Under the pieces are notes generated by a model, which made no database searches, was not told the origin of the DNA, and saw only the letters and a list, made by a program, of their open reading frames with translations. Positions 16,930 to 27,025 of a DNA stretch of 64,000 nt are shown piece after piece. Position numbers and translations under genes: made by a program. The stretch comes from Zwartia panacis (GTDB lineage: Bacteria; Pseudomonadota; Gammaproteobacteria; Burkholderiales; Burkholderiaceae_B): contig NZ_JAUHHF010000001.1 of the NCBI RefSeq assembly GCF_030410395.1, forward strand, positions 1 through 64,000, written 5' to 3'. Position 1 is the stretch's first letter. The number at the start of each line of letters is the position of its first letter.

Positions 16930-17730
16930 GTGGTGACAAACCACGGTTCTCAGGCGCATCAGGCTCGCAAGCGGTTCGGCCAGAATTTTCTGGTCGACGC
17001 TGCTGTGGTGGAGTCCATTGTTCGCGCGATCGCCCCGCAGCAGCAGGACAACATGGTCGAGATCGGCCCGGGCTTGTCTGCATTGACGGCCCCATTGCTT
17101 GAACGTCTCGAACGCTTGTCTGTGATCGAAATTGATCGCGACCTGGCGCAGCGTCTGCGTGAGCGTTTCCCCGCAGCTCGACTCAATATCGTTGAAGGCG
17201 ATGCCTTACAGATTGATTTCGCCCAGTTTGGCGACAAGCTTCGTATTGTCGGGAATCTTCCTTACAACATTTCGAGCCCATTGCTTTTTGCCTTGGTTGG
17301 TTGTGCAGAGCGCGTGATTGACCAGCACTTCATGCTGCAAAAAGAAGTGGTGGATCGAATGGTGGCTCGCGCAGGCGAGTCCGATTACAGCCGCTTGTCC
17401 GTGATGTTGCAATATCGCTATCGGATTCAAAAACTGTTTGATGTGTCGCCAGACGCCTTTGATCCGCCACCACGTGTGACTTCGTCCATTGTGCGCATGA
17501 TTCCTTTGGGCCCGGAGCGCTTGCGGGCGCAGAGCGACACATTATTCGCGCAGGTCGTGCAGCGCGCTTTTTCACAGCGACGCAAAATGCTGCGTGGTGT
17601 GCTTGGAGAATGGACGGCTTCGATTCCCTGGGAGAGTTTGGGGATCGAGCCTACGTGGCGTGCCGAGCAGGTTTCAGTTGCGGGTTTCGTTGGAATGACA
17701 GACGCTTTGTGGCAGGCAAGCGTACGTTGA
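16930..17730 (+). CDS. rsmA: 16S rRNA dimethyladenosine transferase
   Basis: RsmA (KsgA) dimethylates two adjacent adenosines in the 3' terminal hairpin of 16S rRNA. 266 residues. SAM-binding motifs are [24 protein letters not shown] and the catalytic [14 protein letters not shown] (NLPY). The start is one of two consecutive GTG codons (16930 or 16933), 3 bases after surA. In many relatives pdxA lies between surA and rsmA; here it is missing. The gene converges on the glycerate kinase gene with 3 bases between the stop codons and no visible terminator. Confidence 0.94.
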   Translation: MVTNHGSQAHQARKRFGQNFLVDAAVVESIVRAIAPQQQDNMVEIGPGLSALTAPLLERLERLSVIEIDRDLAQRLRERFPAARLNIVEGDALQIDFAQFGDKLRIVGNLPYNISSPLLFALVGCAERVIDQHFMLQKEVVDRMVARAGESDYSRLSVMLQYRYRIQKLFDVSPDAFDPPPRVTSSIVRMIPLGPERLRAQSDTLFAQVVQRAFSQRRKMLRGVLGEWTASIPWESLGIEPTWRAEQVSVAGFVGMTDALWQASVR

Positions 17731-17733
17731 CGT

Positions 17734-18879
17734 TTATCGCGTCTGATGCTTTTCAGCGGCGAGCCATAATCTGAGGACATCCTGGGCCCGGTCGCGGAGC
17801 AGTTGCCCGGCATTTGAGCAGGCTTGGTCCAAGCTCATGGGTCCAGAGACGAGACTGAAGGCCGCGATGATACCGGTGGGATACAGCGCTTGATATCCAG
17901 CACCCAGCGAACCCACAATCGCGACGACGGGCACACCGGCAGCTTGTGCGATTTTGGCTACTCCCATCGGCGTTTTTCCATGGAGGGTTTGCGCGTCCAT
18001 GCGACCTTCGCCCGTGATGACGAGTTGTGCACCCTGAATCGCCTGTGCTAGCCCACCGAGCTCTGCGACCACTTCGACGCCTGGTCGAAAACGTGCCTGC
18101 ATCCAGGCGTGTGCCGCAAATCCCAAGCCTCCTGCAGCGCCAGCTCCTGGCGCGTTGCGGTGGTCGTGACTCAGGACATCTGCGCACTTGTCTGCGAAAT
18201 GTTTCAAGGCTGCGTCCAGTGTGCTGACTTGTTCTGGTGTTGCGCCTTTTTGGGGACCAAAAATTGCCGAAGCACCCGTGGGTCCGCACAAGGGATTGTT
18301 CACATCTGAGGCGATGGTGATTTGAACCCCTTTTAATCGGGGGTCAAGTTTTGCGCGGTCGATCCGTGCGAGCTTGGCGAGTGCCGCCCCACCGGGTGGC
18401 AGTTCATTGTCATGTTGATCCAGGAGTCTCAGGCCCAGCGCTTGGAGCATGCCCGCGCCTGCGTCATTGGTGGCCGATCCACCGAGACCCAACACGATTT
18501 GTTCCGCACCCAGATCAAGCGCATGAGCAATCAGTTGTCCGACGCCAAAACTACTCGCGCGCAAAGGATCGCGTTCTGTGATGGCAATGTGTTCAAGACC
18601 TGCCGCGCAGGCCATTTCGATGATCGCGACTTTGCCAGGGAGCCAGCCCCAATGCGCCTGGATGGGACGGCCGAGGGCATCCTGCACCTGATTACTGCGA
18701 CGCTCTCCGCCTGTCGCAGCTAAAACTGCCTCGACGGTTCCCTCGCCCCCATCAGCCATTGGGATGCTCACGCACTGAACGTGTGGAGCGGCTTGACGCA
18801 ATCCGGCTGCGATGGCCTCGGCAACCATGGGCGCGGACAAGGACTCTTTGAAAGAGTCAGGGGCGATCACGATTTTCAT
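17734..18879 (-). CDS. Glycerate kinase (GlxK/GarK type)
   Basis: A 381-residue kinase of the bacterial GlxK/GarK family that phosphorylates D-glycerate, mostly to 2-phosphoglycerate, linking glyoxylate and glycerate metabolism to glycolysis. The N-terminus KIVIAPDSFKESLSAPMVA is diagnostic, as are MADGGEGTVEA, LGLGGSATNDAGAGMLQALG and ITGEGRMDAQTLHGKTPMGV. It starts 4 bases after the gloA stop on the same strand, indicating co-transcription. No tartronate semialdehyde reductase or glyoxylate carboligase is nearby. Confidence 0.93.
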   Translation of the reverse strand: MKIVIAPDSFKESLSAPMVAEAIAAGLRQAAPHVQCVSIPMADGGEGTVEAVLAATGGERRSNQVQDALGRPIQAHWGWLPGKVAIIEMACAAGLEHIAITERDPLRASSFGVGQLIAHALDLGAEQIVLGLGGSATNDAGAGMLQALGLRLLDQHDNELPPGGAALAKLARIDRAKLDPRLKGVQITIASDVNNPLCGPTGASAIFGPQKGATPEQVSTLDAALKHFADKCADVLSHDHRNAPGAGAAGGLGFAAHAWMQARFRPGVEVVAELGGLAQAIQGAQLVITGEGRMDAQTLHGKTPMGVAKIAQAAGVPVVAIVGSLGAGYQALYPTGIIAAFSLVSGPMSLDQACSNAGQLLRDRAQDVLRLWLAAEKHQTR

Positions 18880-18883
18880 GGGA

Positions 18884-19276
18884 TCAGGCGGCGGTCTTTT
18901 TTTGAATCAGCTCGATTTTGTAACCATCGGGATCCTCGACAAAAGCAATCACGGTGGTGCCGTGTTTCATCGGACCGGCTTCGCGTGTGACTTTGCCTCC
19001 GCGTGCCCGGACTTGATCGCAGGCCTCGTAGGCGTTGTCAACGGACAGTGCGATATGACCATAGCCTGTACCGAGATCGTAAGAGGATGTATCCCAGTTG
19101 TAGGTGAGCTCCAGTGCCGGACCTTCACTTTCGTCTTGGTATCCAACAAAGGTGTTCGTGAAGCGGCCGCTCGGATATTCCGTGCTGCGCAGGACACGCA
19201 TGCCGAGGACTTTTGTATAAAACTCAATCGAGCGCTCAAGATTTCCAACGCGCAACATAGTGTGCAAAATTCTCAT
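18884..19276 (-). CDS. gloA: Lactoylglutathione lyase (glyoxalase I)
   Basis: Converts the methylglyoxal-glutathione hemithioacetal to S-lactoylglutathione. 130 residues from the ATG at 19276, which has an AGGAAT ribosome-binding site and gives the canonical start [20 protein letters not shown]; a 9-residue longer reading is less likely. Metal ligands are recognisable: His5, Glu in ALELTYNW, His in GYGHIALSV and Glu in YKIELIQ. The length equals that of the Ni-dependent bacterial enzymes. It is followed by glycerate kinase after 4 bases. Confidence 0.95.
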   Translation of the reverse strand: MRILHTMLRVGNLERSIEFYTKVLGMRVLRSTEYPSGRFTNTFVGYQDESEGPALELTYNWDTSSYDLGTGYGHIALSVDNAYEACDQVRARGGKVTREAGPMKHGTTVIAFVEDPDGYKIELIQKKTAA

Positions 19277-19343
19277 GGATATTCCTTGCTGGTCATGGTT
19301 CAAAGCTGATGGATCAATGATAACAACACTCCGGGATCACCCA

Positions 19344-20183
19344 TCAGAGATCGGGGACATGGTCCGGCGTGTGTTTTCGTAGCATTTTCTTGGCTTGCTC
19401 ATAATCCGGATAGAGTTGCTGCACTTCCGACCAGAAATCCTGACTGTGATTCATTTCGCGCAAATGCGCCAGCTCGTGAGCGATGACATAGTCGATCACC
19501 ATCGGTGAAAAATGAATCAGGCGCCAGTTCAACATGATGCTGCCGTCGCTAGTGCACGAGCCCCAGCGAGTTGCTGCAGAGGATAGGCGCCAGCGGCTGA
19601 TGGTGAGGCCTGTTTTATCCAGGAAGTGACTGATCCTCTTTCCGAACCAGAGTTTGGCACGTGCCTGAAGCCACGCCTGCGTCATATCGCGAATGCGATG
19701 CGCATCGGCATCGTGGGGCAATGCAAGCCATAGATGCTGTCCGGGTTCCGGCGCCTCCGGATCGCCTTCAAAATAAGCCGCACCCTGTGCGGTCTGCGCG
19801 CTCGGCGTACCGCTTCGCAAAATGATTTTGCAACCCAGGTACGGAAGCTCCCCGCCAGACTGCCAGCGCGTGTGCGCCATCGCCAGTCGCTCTTTGCGAG
19901 CTTGCCAGTCCTGGAGCTTGGCCAGAATCCACGGCATTTTTTCAATGACCGCTTCATCGATTTGCGCGAGCGTCACCCAGTTTGGCGCGGTGACGCGCAA
20001 ACCCTCGTCCTGAATGACGAAACCAATACTGCGTCGGCGCGATCGCAGCAAACTAAAACCGACAGCCTGATCGCCATGTCGGACAATACGCCATTTGGCG
20101 CCGAGCGGCATGGTTTCAGGCGCGATCGTCCAACCCGGTTTCGGGGTGTCCGCGTCTGAAAGCAAGAGCTCGAGTTGGCTCAT
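19344..20183 (-). CDS. YgjP-like M48/DUF45 metalloprotease
   Basis: A 279-residue protein whose C-terminal half is the YgjP/UPF0150 metallopeptidase domain. The zinc site reads VIAHELAHLREMNHSQDFW (HExxH with a downstream His), after the typical SAATRWGSCTSDGSIMLNWR and LIHFSPMVIDYV. The N-terminal 100 residues are a variable region. The role is not established; homologues are often beside plsC and gmhB in Burkholderiales, as here. Its ATG overlaps the plsC stop by 4 bases. Confidence 0.88.
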   Translation of the reverse strand: MSQLELLLSDADTPKPGWTIAPETMPLGAKWRIVRHGDQAVGFSLLRSRRRSIGFVIQDEGLRVTAPNWVTLAQIDEAVIEKMPWILAKLQDWQARKERLAMAHTRWQSGGELPYLGCKIILRSGTPSAQTAQGAAYFEGDPEAPEPGQHLWLALPHDADAHRIRDMTQAWLQARAKLWFGKRISHFLDKTGLTISRWRLSSAATRWGSCTSDGSIMLNWRLIHFSPMVIDYVIAHELAHLREMNHSQDFWSEVQQLYPDYEQAKKMLRKHTPDHVPDL

Positions 20184-20926
20184 GATGGATGGCGATAGCG
20201 TTCAGGGTTCAGGCGTTGCATTTCTGCTTCGATCCACTCTTGTACCCGCTCATTAAGCGCTTCGGGTGTCAGTCCGACGGAGTCGATCGCAGGGCCAATT
20301 GAAACAGTAATGCAGCCCGGTTTTTTGATAAAGGCATTGCGTGGCCAGCACTCGCCCGCGTTGAGCGCGATGGGAATGACAGGCGCGCCCGTTCGCGTGG
20401 CAAGCAAGGCACCCCCCATTTTGAAACGGCCAGTCTTGCCCGGCGCAATTCGGGTGCCTTCTGGAAACAGGATGGGCCAGCGTCCTTCGTCCAGTCTTTG
20501 TTGGCCGACTTTAACGACTTGTTCAAACGCGTCGCGTCCTTTGCTGCGGTCGATCGGAATCATCGCAAGCAAAGCCAATCCCCAGCCAAAAAATGGCACG
20601 CGATGCAGCTCGCGCTTGTAGACGAAGCAGACTTCACGTGGCAGGTAGGCGGGCAGAAACAAGGTTTCCCATGCAGACTGATGCTTGGATAGCACAATCG
20701 CGGGACCATTCGGGAGATTTTCCCAGCCTTTGACTTGCCACTTCACACCGCAGATCACACGAGCGCCCCAGACAGCCAGTCTGGGCCAGCCCATCGTCAG
20801 TTTGTAGCGCCAGTGCAGGGGAAGCGGTGACCAGATCATGCAGGCAAACGCATAGGGGATCACCGTCACGACCAGCAGTAAGGTGTAGAGCGTCGCGCGC
20901 GTGATGAGAAAAAGTTTATTGAGCAT
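20180..20926 (-). CDS. plsC: 1-acyl-sn-glycerol-3-phosphate acyltransferase
   Basis: A 248-residue inner-membrane acyltransferase making phosphatidic acid from lysophosphatidic acid. It has an N-terminal hydrophobic segment (LLLVVTVIPYAFACMIW), the acyltransferase motif SKHQSAWETLF (HX4E form of the usual NHX4D), the substrate motif LFPEGTRIAPG and a PVIPIALNAG block. It overlaps the end of gmhB by 11 bases, in the run glyQ-glyS-gmhB-plsC-ygjP-like. Confidence 0.93.
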   Translation of the reverse strand: MLNKLFLITRATLYTLLLVVTVIPYAFACMIWSPLPLHWRYKLTMGWPRLAVWGARVICGVKWQVKGWENLPNGPAIVLSKHQSAWETLFLPAYLPREVCFVYKRELHRVPFFGWGLALLAMIPIDRSKGRDAFEQVVKVGQQRLDEGRWPILFPEGTRIAPGKTGRFKMGGALLATRTGAPVIPIALNAGECWPRNAFIKKPGCITVSIGPAIDSVGLTPEALNERVQEWIEAEMQRLNPERYRHPS

Positions 20927-21458
20927 GGGTGAGTATTTTTTCTACCGCTTCGGCCAGATCTTGAACGACCTGAGTGTTGGCAGGTAGATTGCCTTGTTTG
21001 AGGGTTTTAGGACCATTGCCGGTTTGAACCAGCCATGGACGACAACCCGCTGTCGCACCGGCTTGAATGTCTCTCAGAGAGTCACCGACAGTCGGAACGT
21101 CCCTGAGGTCGACGTCATAGCGTCTGGCGATGTCATGAAATAGTCCTGGCAGAGGTTTGCGGCATAGACAGCCATCCTCGGGTCCATGCGGACAGACAAA
21201 GATTGAGTCCACGGCGCCGCTCAACTGCGCGAGTTCTTTACGCAGCTTGAGATGGATGGCCGTGAGCGCCGAGATGTCGAAGAGTCCTCGCGCAAGTCCT
21301 GATTGATTGGAAGCAATCGCGACGGTCCAGCCCGCCTGATGTAAACGTGCGATCGCTTGCAGGCTGCCGGGAATCGCATGCCATTCGTCCGGACTCTTGA
21401 TGTAGTCCGGGCTGTCTTGGTTAATCACGCCATCGCGATCGAGGATGATGAGTTTCAT
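20916..21458 (-). CDS. gmhB: D-glycero-beta-D-manno-heptose-1,7-bisphosphate 7-phosphatase
   Basis: A 180-residue HAD phosphatase in the ADP-heptose pathway that supplies LPS core heptose. The start LIILDRDGVINQDSPDYIKS contains the DxDG nucleophile motif, ASNQSG is motif II, and the Cys-rich zinc loop is in CPHGPEDGCLCRKP. Motif IV reads VPTVGDSLRDIQAG. The ATG overlaps the glyS stop by 4 bases. The substrate anomer (beta) is assumed from the Gram-negative LPS setting. Confidence 0.93.
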   Translation of the reverse strand: MKLIILDRDGVINQDSPDYIKSPDEWHAIPGSLQAIARLHQAGWTVAIASNQSGLARGLFDISALTAIHLKLRKELAQLSGAVDSIFVCPHGPEDGCLCRKPLPGLFHDIARRYDVDLRDVPTVGDSLRDIQAGATAGCRPWLVQTGNGPKTLKQGNLPANTQVVQDLAEAVEKILTHAQ

Positions 21459-23587
21459 GTTGCCAGTCTGGAAATGTCTGCCACTTGATTCATCAACCGG
21501 TGCAATTGTGCCAGCAGCGCGAGGCGATTCAGGCGCACAGCTTGATCATCAGCCATGACCATGATGTCATTGAAAAAGGTATCCACCGCGGCACGCGTTT
21601 GTGCGAGCGTGGCCAACGCGGCTTTGTAATCACCAGAGTCGAACTGTTTTTGTGCCACGGGTTGCACAGCCGCGATACTTTGCGCGAGCGCCTGCTCGGC
21701 TGGCTCGGTGAGGAGCGCTGCATTCACAGCGGGCAATGTGCCTTCAACTTTTTTCAACAAATTCCCGATGCGTTTGTTGGCGGCAGCCAGACTCGCGGCA
21801 TCCGGACTTTGCGCAAAGGCCTCGGCAGCCACAACGCGAGCGGGGACTTGGTGAAGGGGAGGAGCGATTGCCAGCACGGCTTCCACAGCGTTGCGATCGA
21901 ACTGTGTGATGAGCTGGTTACGAAGTCTTTCAAGAATAAAGGCCTGCACTTCGCTGACAGTGTCGGCCTGAAGTACTCCCGGAGTAAAGGTGTCTGCGCA
22001 CGCTTGCAAAAGACCTTGCAGGGTCAGAGGTCCGTCTTGTTGGATATTCAAGACGGCGCCAGCAGTCAATTGTTCAAAGGCGCTGATCAAGCCGAGCGCG
22101 GCACGGCGCAAGCCAAAAGGATCGCGCTCGCCGGTGGGCGCCAGTCCAATCCCCCAGATGCCGACAAGAGTTTCTGCGCGTTCGGCCATGAACAGCACCG
22201 TTGCAGTCAGGTTTTCAGGTTGGACGGGAGCGTCGATTCTGATGCGGTATTGTCCCGCCAAGGCTTCCACGACCTGGGGAGATTCTTTGTCACCCCGGGC
22301 ATAGTAGGCACCCATGATGCCTTGGAGCTCGGGAAATTCTCCGACCATGTTGGTGTTGAGATCGGCTTTGGCGAGTAACGCCGCGCGTTCGCACTCTGCG
22401 ACATTCGCACCAAGCGTGTGCGCCAACCAGGCGGCGATTTTTTGCACGCGGGCGGTGCGTTCAAGCTGGGTACCGAGCTTGTTGTGATAGACGATCGCGC
22501 TGAGTTGATCGACTCGCGCGGCTAGAGGAACTTTTCGATCAGTTTCAAAAAAGAACTCGGCATCGGCTAGCCTGGGTCGAATCACGCGCTCATTGCCCTC
22601 GATGATCGCCACAGGTTGATCAGTGGGCATGTTACTGACAATCAGAAACTGATTCGTCAGTTTTCCTGTCGTGGGATGAAAGAGTGGAAAGTATTTTTGA
22701 TTCAGACGCATGGTCAAAATCAGACATTCCTGGGGGACAGCCAAAAAACGTTCCTCGAATGTTCCCACATAGACGACGGGCGCTTCGACGAGCGCGGTGA
22801 CTTCGTCCAGCAGGGCAGGAACTTCCGGGTCCCGTCCGAGCGAAGCGCCCAGCCGTGTCGCCTGAGCGTCGAGCAGGGCTTGAATTTGTGTGCGTCGCGC
22901 ATCAAAGGACGCGACGACATGGCCGGTCTGGGCGAGTTGGGTTTCGTAACTTTCCGCGCTGGTGATGGTCAGGGCTCCGGGATGCAGGAAGCGATGGCCG
23001 TGTGTCACACGACCTGCAGTCAATCCCAAAATCTGGGCTGGGATGATTTCCTCACCAAACAGCGTGACTAACGCATGAGCGGGGCGGACGAATTTGACCG
23101 AAGTTTGACCGTCGGCGAGCTGGTATTTCATGACCTTGGGGATGGGCAATCCGGCCAACGTCGTTTCGATGGCGGTTTGCAACACATCGACCAGTTTGGC
23201 GCCGGGCGCTGTGCCGCTGGCCACAAGGTAGTCCTGCTTGCCGTCCGATTCGCGTCCAAGCTGGCTGATATCCATCTGTTCCAAGCCCTTGGCTGCGAGT
23301 TTCTTGAGCAAGGCAGGTGTCGCGGCGCCTGAGGAATCGAGACCGACTTTCACAGGCATCAGCTTTTCGGAAAACGCCTGCTCTGGTGCCTCGTCCAGCA
23401 CGCGGGTCAGACGTACAGCGAGTCTGCGGGGGGTCGCAAAGGGGACGACTGTATTGTCGGTCGCAATGAGACCTTGTTGGGTCAACGCTGCGCAGAGCCC
23501 CTGTGCAAAGGCTTGTCCGAGTTTGGGCAGCGCTTTGGGGGGGAGCTCTTCGGTAAAAAGTTCGACAAGCAAAGGGCGCGTGATCAT
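21455..23587 (-). CDS. glyS: Glycyl-tRNA synthetase beta subunit
   Basis: The 710-residue beta subunit of the alpha2beta2 bacterial glycyl-tRNA synthetase, which carries tRNA recognition. The N-terminus [20 protein letters not shown] is diagnostic, and [16 protein letters not shown] begins the C-terminal HD/anticodon-binding region. The size is normal (about 690-710). Its ATG overlaps the glyQ stop by 4 bases, giving coupled translation of the two subunits. Confidence 0.97.
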   Translation of the reverse strand: MITRPLLVELFTEELPPKALPKLGQAFAQGLCAALTQQGLIATDNTVVPFATPRRLAVRLTRVLDEAPEQAFSEKLMPVKVGLDSSGAATPALLKKLAAKGLEQMDISQLGRESDGKQDYLVASGTAPGAKLVDVLQTAIETTLAGLPIPKVMKYQLADGQTSVKFVRPAHALVTLFGEEIIPAQILGLTAGRVTHGHRFLHPGALTITSAESYETQLAQTGHVVASFDARRTQIQALLDAQATRLGASLGRDPEVPALLDEVTALVEAPVVYVGTFEERFLAVPQECLILTMRLNQKYFPLFHPTTGKLTNQFLIVSNMPTDQPVAIIEGNERVIRPRLADAEFFFETDRKVPLAARVDQLSAIVYHNKLGTQLERTARVQKIAAWLAHTLGANVAECERAALLAKADLNTNMVGEFPELQGIMGAYYARGDKESPQVVEALAGQYRIRIDAPVQPENLTATVLFMAERAETLVGIWGIGLAPTGERDPFGLRRAALGLISAFEQLTAGAVLNIQQDGPLTLQGLLQACADTFTPGVLQADTVSEVQAFILERLRNQLITQFDRNAVEAVLAIAPPLHQVPARVVAAEAFAQSPDAASLAAANKRIGNLLKKVEGTLPAVNAALLTEPAEQALAQSIAAVQPVAQKQFDSGDYKAALATLAQTRAAVDTFFNDIMVMADDQAVRLNRLALLAQLHRLMNQVADISRLAT

Positions 23588-24486
23588 GGCTGTGCCCCTT
23601 TGGTTGAGTGCAACATGGGAAAACCTAATTTTTCGCGGGAATCGTAATAAGCTTGAGCGACCGCGCGCGAAAGGTTACGGATGCGTCCAATGTAGGCGGC
23701 ACGTTCAGTCACACTGATTGCGCCTCGGGCATCCAGCATATTGAAAGTGTGCGCGGCTTTGAGGGTGGCCTCGTAAGCAGGCAGTGCCAGCGGAACTTCC
23801 ATCAGGCGTTTAGCCAGCACTTCAAAGTCGGTGAAATGGCGAAAGAGTGTTTCCGCGTCGGAGTGTTCGAAGTTGTAGGTGGATTGCTCGACCTCGTTTT
23901 GGTGAAACACATCGCGATACAGCACGCGACCGTTCGGACCCTCGGTCCATACGAGGTCGTACACGCTTTCCACACCCTGAAGATACATCGCCAGGCGTTC
24001 CAAACCATAGGTGATCTCGCCTGTTGTCGGGGTGCAGTCCAGCCCCCCGACTTGCTGGAAATAGGTGAACTGCGTGACTTCCATGCCATTGAGCCAGACC
24101 TCCCAGCCCAAGCCCCAGGCACCAAGCGTTGGATTTTCCCAGTCGTCTTCGACAAAGCGGATGTCATGTTCGGTCGGGCGAATGCCCAACGCCTCGAGAG
24201 ACCCGATATAGAGGTCCAGGATATTGGGTGGCGCGGGTTTTAGGACGACCTGATACTGATAGTAGTGTTGCAGACGGTTTGGATTTTCCCCATAGCGGCC
24301 GTCTTTGGGGCGGCGTGAGGGCTGAACATAGGCGGCGCGCCAGGGTTCGGGGCCAATCGCGCGCAGGAAGGTCGCGGTATGAGAGGTGCCGGCGCCAACC
24401 TCCATGTCGTAGGGTTGGAGCAGGGCACAACCCTGTTGATCCCAGTACTCCTGCAGTCGCAGGATAATTTGCTGAAAGGTGATCAT
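23584..24486 (-). CDS. glyQ: Glycyl-tRNA synthetase alpha subunit
   Basis: The 300-residue catalytic alpha subunit of class II glycyl-tRNA synthetase. It is recognised by the start [20 protein letters not shown] and by [17 protein letters not shown] (motif 2 region) and [20 protein letters not shown]. Length and sequence are typical. It is the first gene of the run glyQ-glyS-gmhB-plsC-ygjP-like and is divergent from the crotonase gene. Confidence 0.97.
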   Translation of the reverse strand: MITFQQIILRLQEYWDQQGCALLQPYDMEVGAGTSHTATFLRAIGPEPWRAAYVQPSRRPKDGRYGENPNRLQHYYQYQVVLKPAPPNILDLYIGSLEALGIRPTEHDIRFVEDDWENPTLGAWGLGWEVWLNGMEVTQFTYFQQVGGLDCTPTTGEITYGLERLAMYLQGVESVYDLVWTEGPNGRVLYRDVFHQNEVEQSTYNFEHSDAETLFRHFTDFEVLAKRLMEVPLALPAYEATLKAAHTFNMLDARGAISVTERAAYIGRIRNLSRAVAQAYYDSREKLGFPMLHSTKGAQP

Positions 24487-24566
24487 GAAAATTTGAACGC
24501 ATTAAGGGCGAAATAAGACTTCATTTTAGCTTGGGGGCGGGGAGGCGTGGCGTTGGCACCGGGTCA

Positions 24567-24599
24567 CTGACAACTGAAAGGGCACGAATCGCCTATGAT
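24567..24599 (+). promoter_or_regulatory. Possible promoter for the crotonase gene
   Basis: In the 181-base gap between glyQ and the crotonase gene, CTGACA (24567-24572) and TATGAT (24594-24599) resemble -35 and -10 boxes, but the 21-base spacing is longer than usual. Only the -10 is reasonably convincing; the assignment is tentative. Confidence 0.2.
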
Positions 24600-24667
24600 T
24601 TAGGAAATACAGCCAGATTTATTGAATATTTTGCCTGTTGGTTTCGCTTTTTTACTTAGGAACACCT

Positions 24668-25435
24668 ATGTCAAACCTGGTCAGCGTGGATTTCACTGAA
24701 GGAATCCTCATCATTACGATTAATCGTCCCGAGGCGCGCAACGCGATCAGCTTCGAAACAGCTCAGCAGCTTTCCGCCGCTTTTGATCAAATGGACGCCC
24801 GTGAAGATGTCAAGATCGGCATCCTGACCGGGGCTGGCGGGACGTTCTGCTCCGGTATGGATTTGAAGGATTTCGCCAAGACCCGCAAGCGTTCCTCTGT
24901 GGAGGGGAAGGGTTTTGGTGGGTTGAATGAGGCGCCCCCTAAAAAGCCGCTCATCGCTGCCATTGAGGGGTATGCGGTGGCAGGTGGCTTTGAAATGGTG
25001 CTGGCCTGTGATTTGATTGTTGCCGCTAACAATGCCAAATTTGGTTTGCCTGAAGTCAAGCGTGGACTGGTCGCGGGTGGTGGAGGTTTGGTGAGATTGC
25101 CCCGCCAGATTCCCTACCATGTCGCGATGGAAGTTTTGTTGACGGGGGATATGCTGTCTGTTGAGCGCGCCTATCAGCTTGGTCTGGTGAACGTGGTCAC
25201 TGACCCGGGGCAGGCGTTGTCCGAGGCGATGAAATTGGCCGCCCGAATCTGCGAAAATGGACCGTTGGCGATTCGGACTGTCAAGGATGTGGTGGTCAAA
25301 GGGCTCGATTTTCCAGTAGCTGACATGTTCAAACTGCAGCGACCTTTGACGGATCATATTTTCATGTCGGAAGATGCCCGCGAGGGCGCGACGGCGTTTG
25401 CGGAAAAGCGCAAACCCGTCTGGAAGGGAAAATAA
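24668..25435 (+). CDS. Enoyl-CoA hydratase/isomerase (crotonase family)
   Basis: A 255-residue crotonase. The start is the ATG at 24668, preceded by AGGA; it gives the canonical N-terminus SNLVSVDFTEGILIITINRP. The oxyanion segments are present (GTFCSGMDLKDFA and EGYAVAGGFEMVLACDLIVA), and both positions normally used by hydratases carry Glu (Glu129 in LPEVKRG and Glu166 in LSVERA), so hydratase activity is plausible. The substrate is unknown. It is 46 bases upstream of the fumarase gene in the same orientation and 1.8 kb from the acyl-CoA island, which otherwise relies on MaoC-type hydratases. Confidence 0.9.
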   Translation: MSNLVSVDFTEGILIITINRPEARNAISFETAQQLSAAFDQMDAREDVKIGILTGAGGTFCSGMDLKDFAKTRKRSSVEGKGFGGLNEAPPKKPLIAAIEGYAVAGGFEMVLACDLIVAANNAKFGLPEVKRGLVAGGGGLVRLPRQIPYHVAMEVLLTGDMLSVERAYQLGLVNVVTDPGQALSEAMKLAARICENGPLAIRTVKDVVVKGLDFPVADMFKLQRPLTDHIFMSEDAREGATAFAEKRKPVWKGK

Positions 25436-25481
25436 TTTTTTACATATCTTTTCATATATCGAAACACAGATAGGGTTCTCT

Positions 25482-27005
25482 ATGTCCATCACCATTCAAG
25501 AAGAAGATTTCGTCAGTTCGATTGCCGATGCGATCCAGTTCATCAGTTATTACCATCCTGCTGATTACATCAAGCATCTTGCGCGCGCCTATGAGCGCGA
25601 GGAAAGCCCTGCTGCCAAGGATGCGATTGCACAGATTTTGACTAACTCGCGCATGAGCGCCGAGGGGCGTCGACCCATCTGTCAGGACACGGGTATCGTC
25701 AACGTCTTTCTGAAAATCGGCATGGATGTCCGCTTCAACTCCAAAAAAAGTATCCAGGAGTTGTGTGACGAGGGTGTGCGTCGCGGCTATCTCAATCCAG
25801 ACAATCCATTGCGCGCCTCGGTGTTGGATGACCCCATTTTCTTGCGTAAAAACACCAAGGACAATACACCCTGTATCGTCAATGTCGAACTGGTTCAGGG
25901 CAATACAGTCGATGTACAGGTTGCGGCCAAGGGTGGCGGCTCGGAAAACAAGTCCAAGCTTGCGATGTTGAATCCCAATGATTCGATCGTGGACTGGGTG
26001 TTGAAAACAGTGCCGACGATGGGTGCAGGCTGGTGTCCGCCTGGCATGCTCGGAATCGGTGTGGGCGGTACAGCGGAAAAAGCGGTGTTGATGGCTAAGC
26101 ATTCGCTGATGCAAGATCTGGACATGTACGAGTTGCTTGAGCGTGGTCCACGTAACAAACTTGAAGAGCTGCGGATTGAGATCTACCAAAAGGTCAACGC
26201 GCTCGGCATTGGCGCGCAGGGTCTGGGTGGTTTGACGACTGTGCTTGACGTGAAAATCGAGACCTTTGCGACGCATGCGGCCTCGTTCCCCGTCGCCATG
26301 ATTCCAAACTGTGCCGCCACGCGTCACGCACACTTTGTGCTGGATGGTTCGGGTCCTGCGCACTTGCATCGTCCGTCATTGTCGGATTGGCCGGATGTGC
26401 ATTGGGCGCCTGACTATAAGTCCTCCAAACAAGTGGATCTGAACAAACTGACGCGTGAAGAAGTCGCCAGCTGGAAACCAGGTCAGACGCTGTTGCTCAA
26501 CGGCAAAATGCTCACGGGTCGCGATGCTGCTCATAAGCGGATTCAGGACATGCTAGCCAAGGGCGAACCCTTGCCTGTCGACTTCCATGGCAAGATGATT
26601 TATTACGTGGGCCCAGTGGATCCGGTGGGTGACGAGGTGGTGGGTCCTGCCGGTCCTACGACGTCTACCCGGATGGATAAGTTCACTGACATGATGTTGG
26701 AGAAGACGGGTCTGTTTGCCATGATTGGCAAGGCTGAGCGGGGTCCTGCAACGATCGAGTCGATTCGCAAGCACAAGTCTGCTTATTTGATGGCGGTGGG
26801 TGGTGCTGCGTATTTGGTGTCCAAGGCGATTCGTGGCGCCAAGGTGATTGGCTTTGAGGACCTGGGTATGGAAGCGATCTATGAGTTCGATGTCGTGGAC
26901 ATGCCTGTGACGGTGGCGGTGGATTCTCAGGGTACTTCGGTGCATACCACTGGACCGAAGGAGTGGTCGGCCAAGATTGCCGGGATTCCTGTGGTGGCTG
27001 GGTAA
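25482..27005 (+). CDS. Fumarate hydratase, class I (iron-sulfur)
   Basis: A 507-residue oxygen-sensitive [4Fe-4S] fumarase of the FumA/FumB single-chain type. The start is the ATG at 25482 (MSITIQEEDFVSSIADA). Three conserved Cys that fit cluster ligation are Cys67 (RPICQDTG), Cys185 (GAGWCPPG) and Cys277 (IPNCAATRH). The C-terminal beta domain carries GPTTSTRMDKFTDMM and GKAERGPATIESI. It catalyses fumarate to malate in the TCA cycle; some homologues also hydrate mesaconate. It ends 20 bases before a large inverted-repeat element that separates it from the convergent synthetase gene. Confidence 0.94.
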   Translation: MSITIQEEDFVSSIADAIQFISYYHPADYIKHLARAYEREESPAAKDAIAQILTNSRMSAEGRRPICQDTGIVNVFLKIGMDVRFNSKKSIQELCDEGVRRGYLNPDNPLRASVLDDPIFLRKNTKDNTPCIVNVELVQGNTVDVQVAAKGGGSENKSKLAMLNPNDSIVDWVLKTVPTMGAGWCPPGMLGIGVGGTAEKAVLMAKHSLMQDLDMYELLERGPRNKLEELRIEIYQKVNALGIGAQGLGGLTTVLDVKIETFATHAASFPVAMIPNCAATRHAHFVLDGSGPAHLHRPSLSDWPDVHWAPDYKSSKQVDLNKLTREEVASWKPGQTLLLNGKMLTGRDAAHKRIQDMLAKGEPLPVDFHGKMIYYVGPVDPVGDEVVGPAGPTTSTRMDKFTDMMLEKTGLFAMIGKAERGPATIESIRKHKSAYLMAVGGAAYLVSKAIRGAKVIGFEDLGMEAIYEFDVVDMPVTVAVDSQGTSVHTTGPKEWSAKIAGIPVVAG

Positions 27006-27025
27006 GTGCTTGTATAGGTGAAAGG

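Noticed and set aside
21485-22378. 297-codon antisense open frame inside glyS
   Set aside because: Shadow of a certain housekeeping gene; no family resemblance and no ribosome-binding site of note.
25452-26369. 305-codon antisense open frame inside the fumarase gene
   Set aside because: It lies opposite a conserved gene, has no recognisable domain and an implausible composition; it is a by-product of codon bias.
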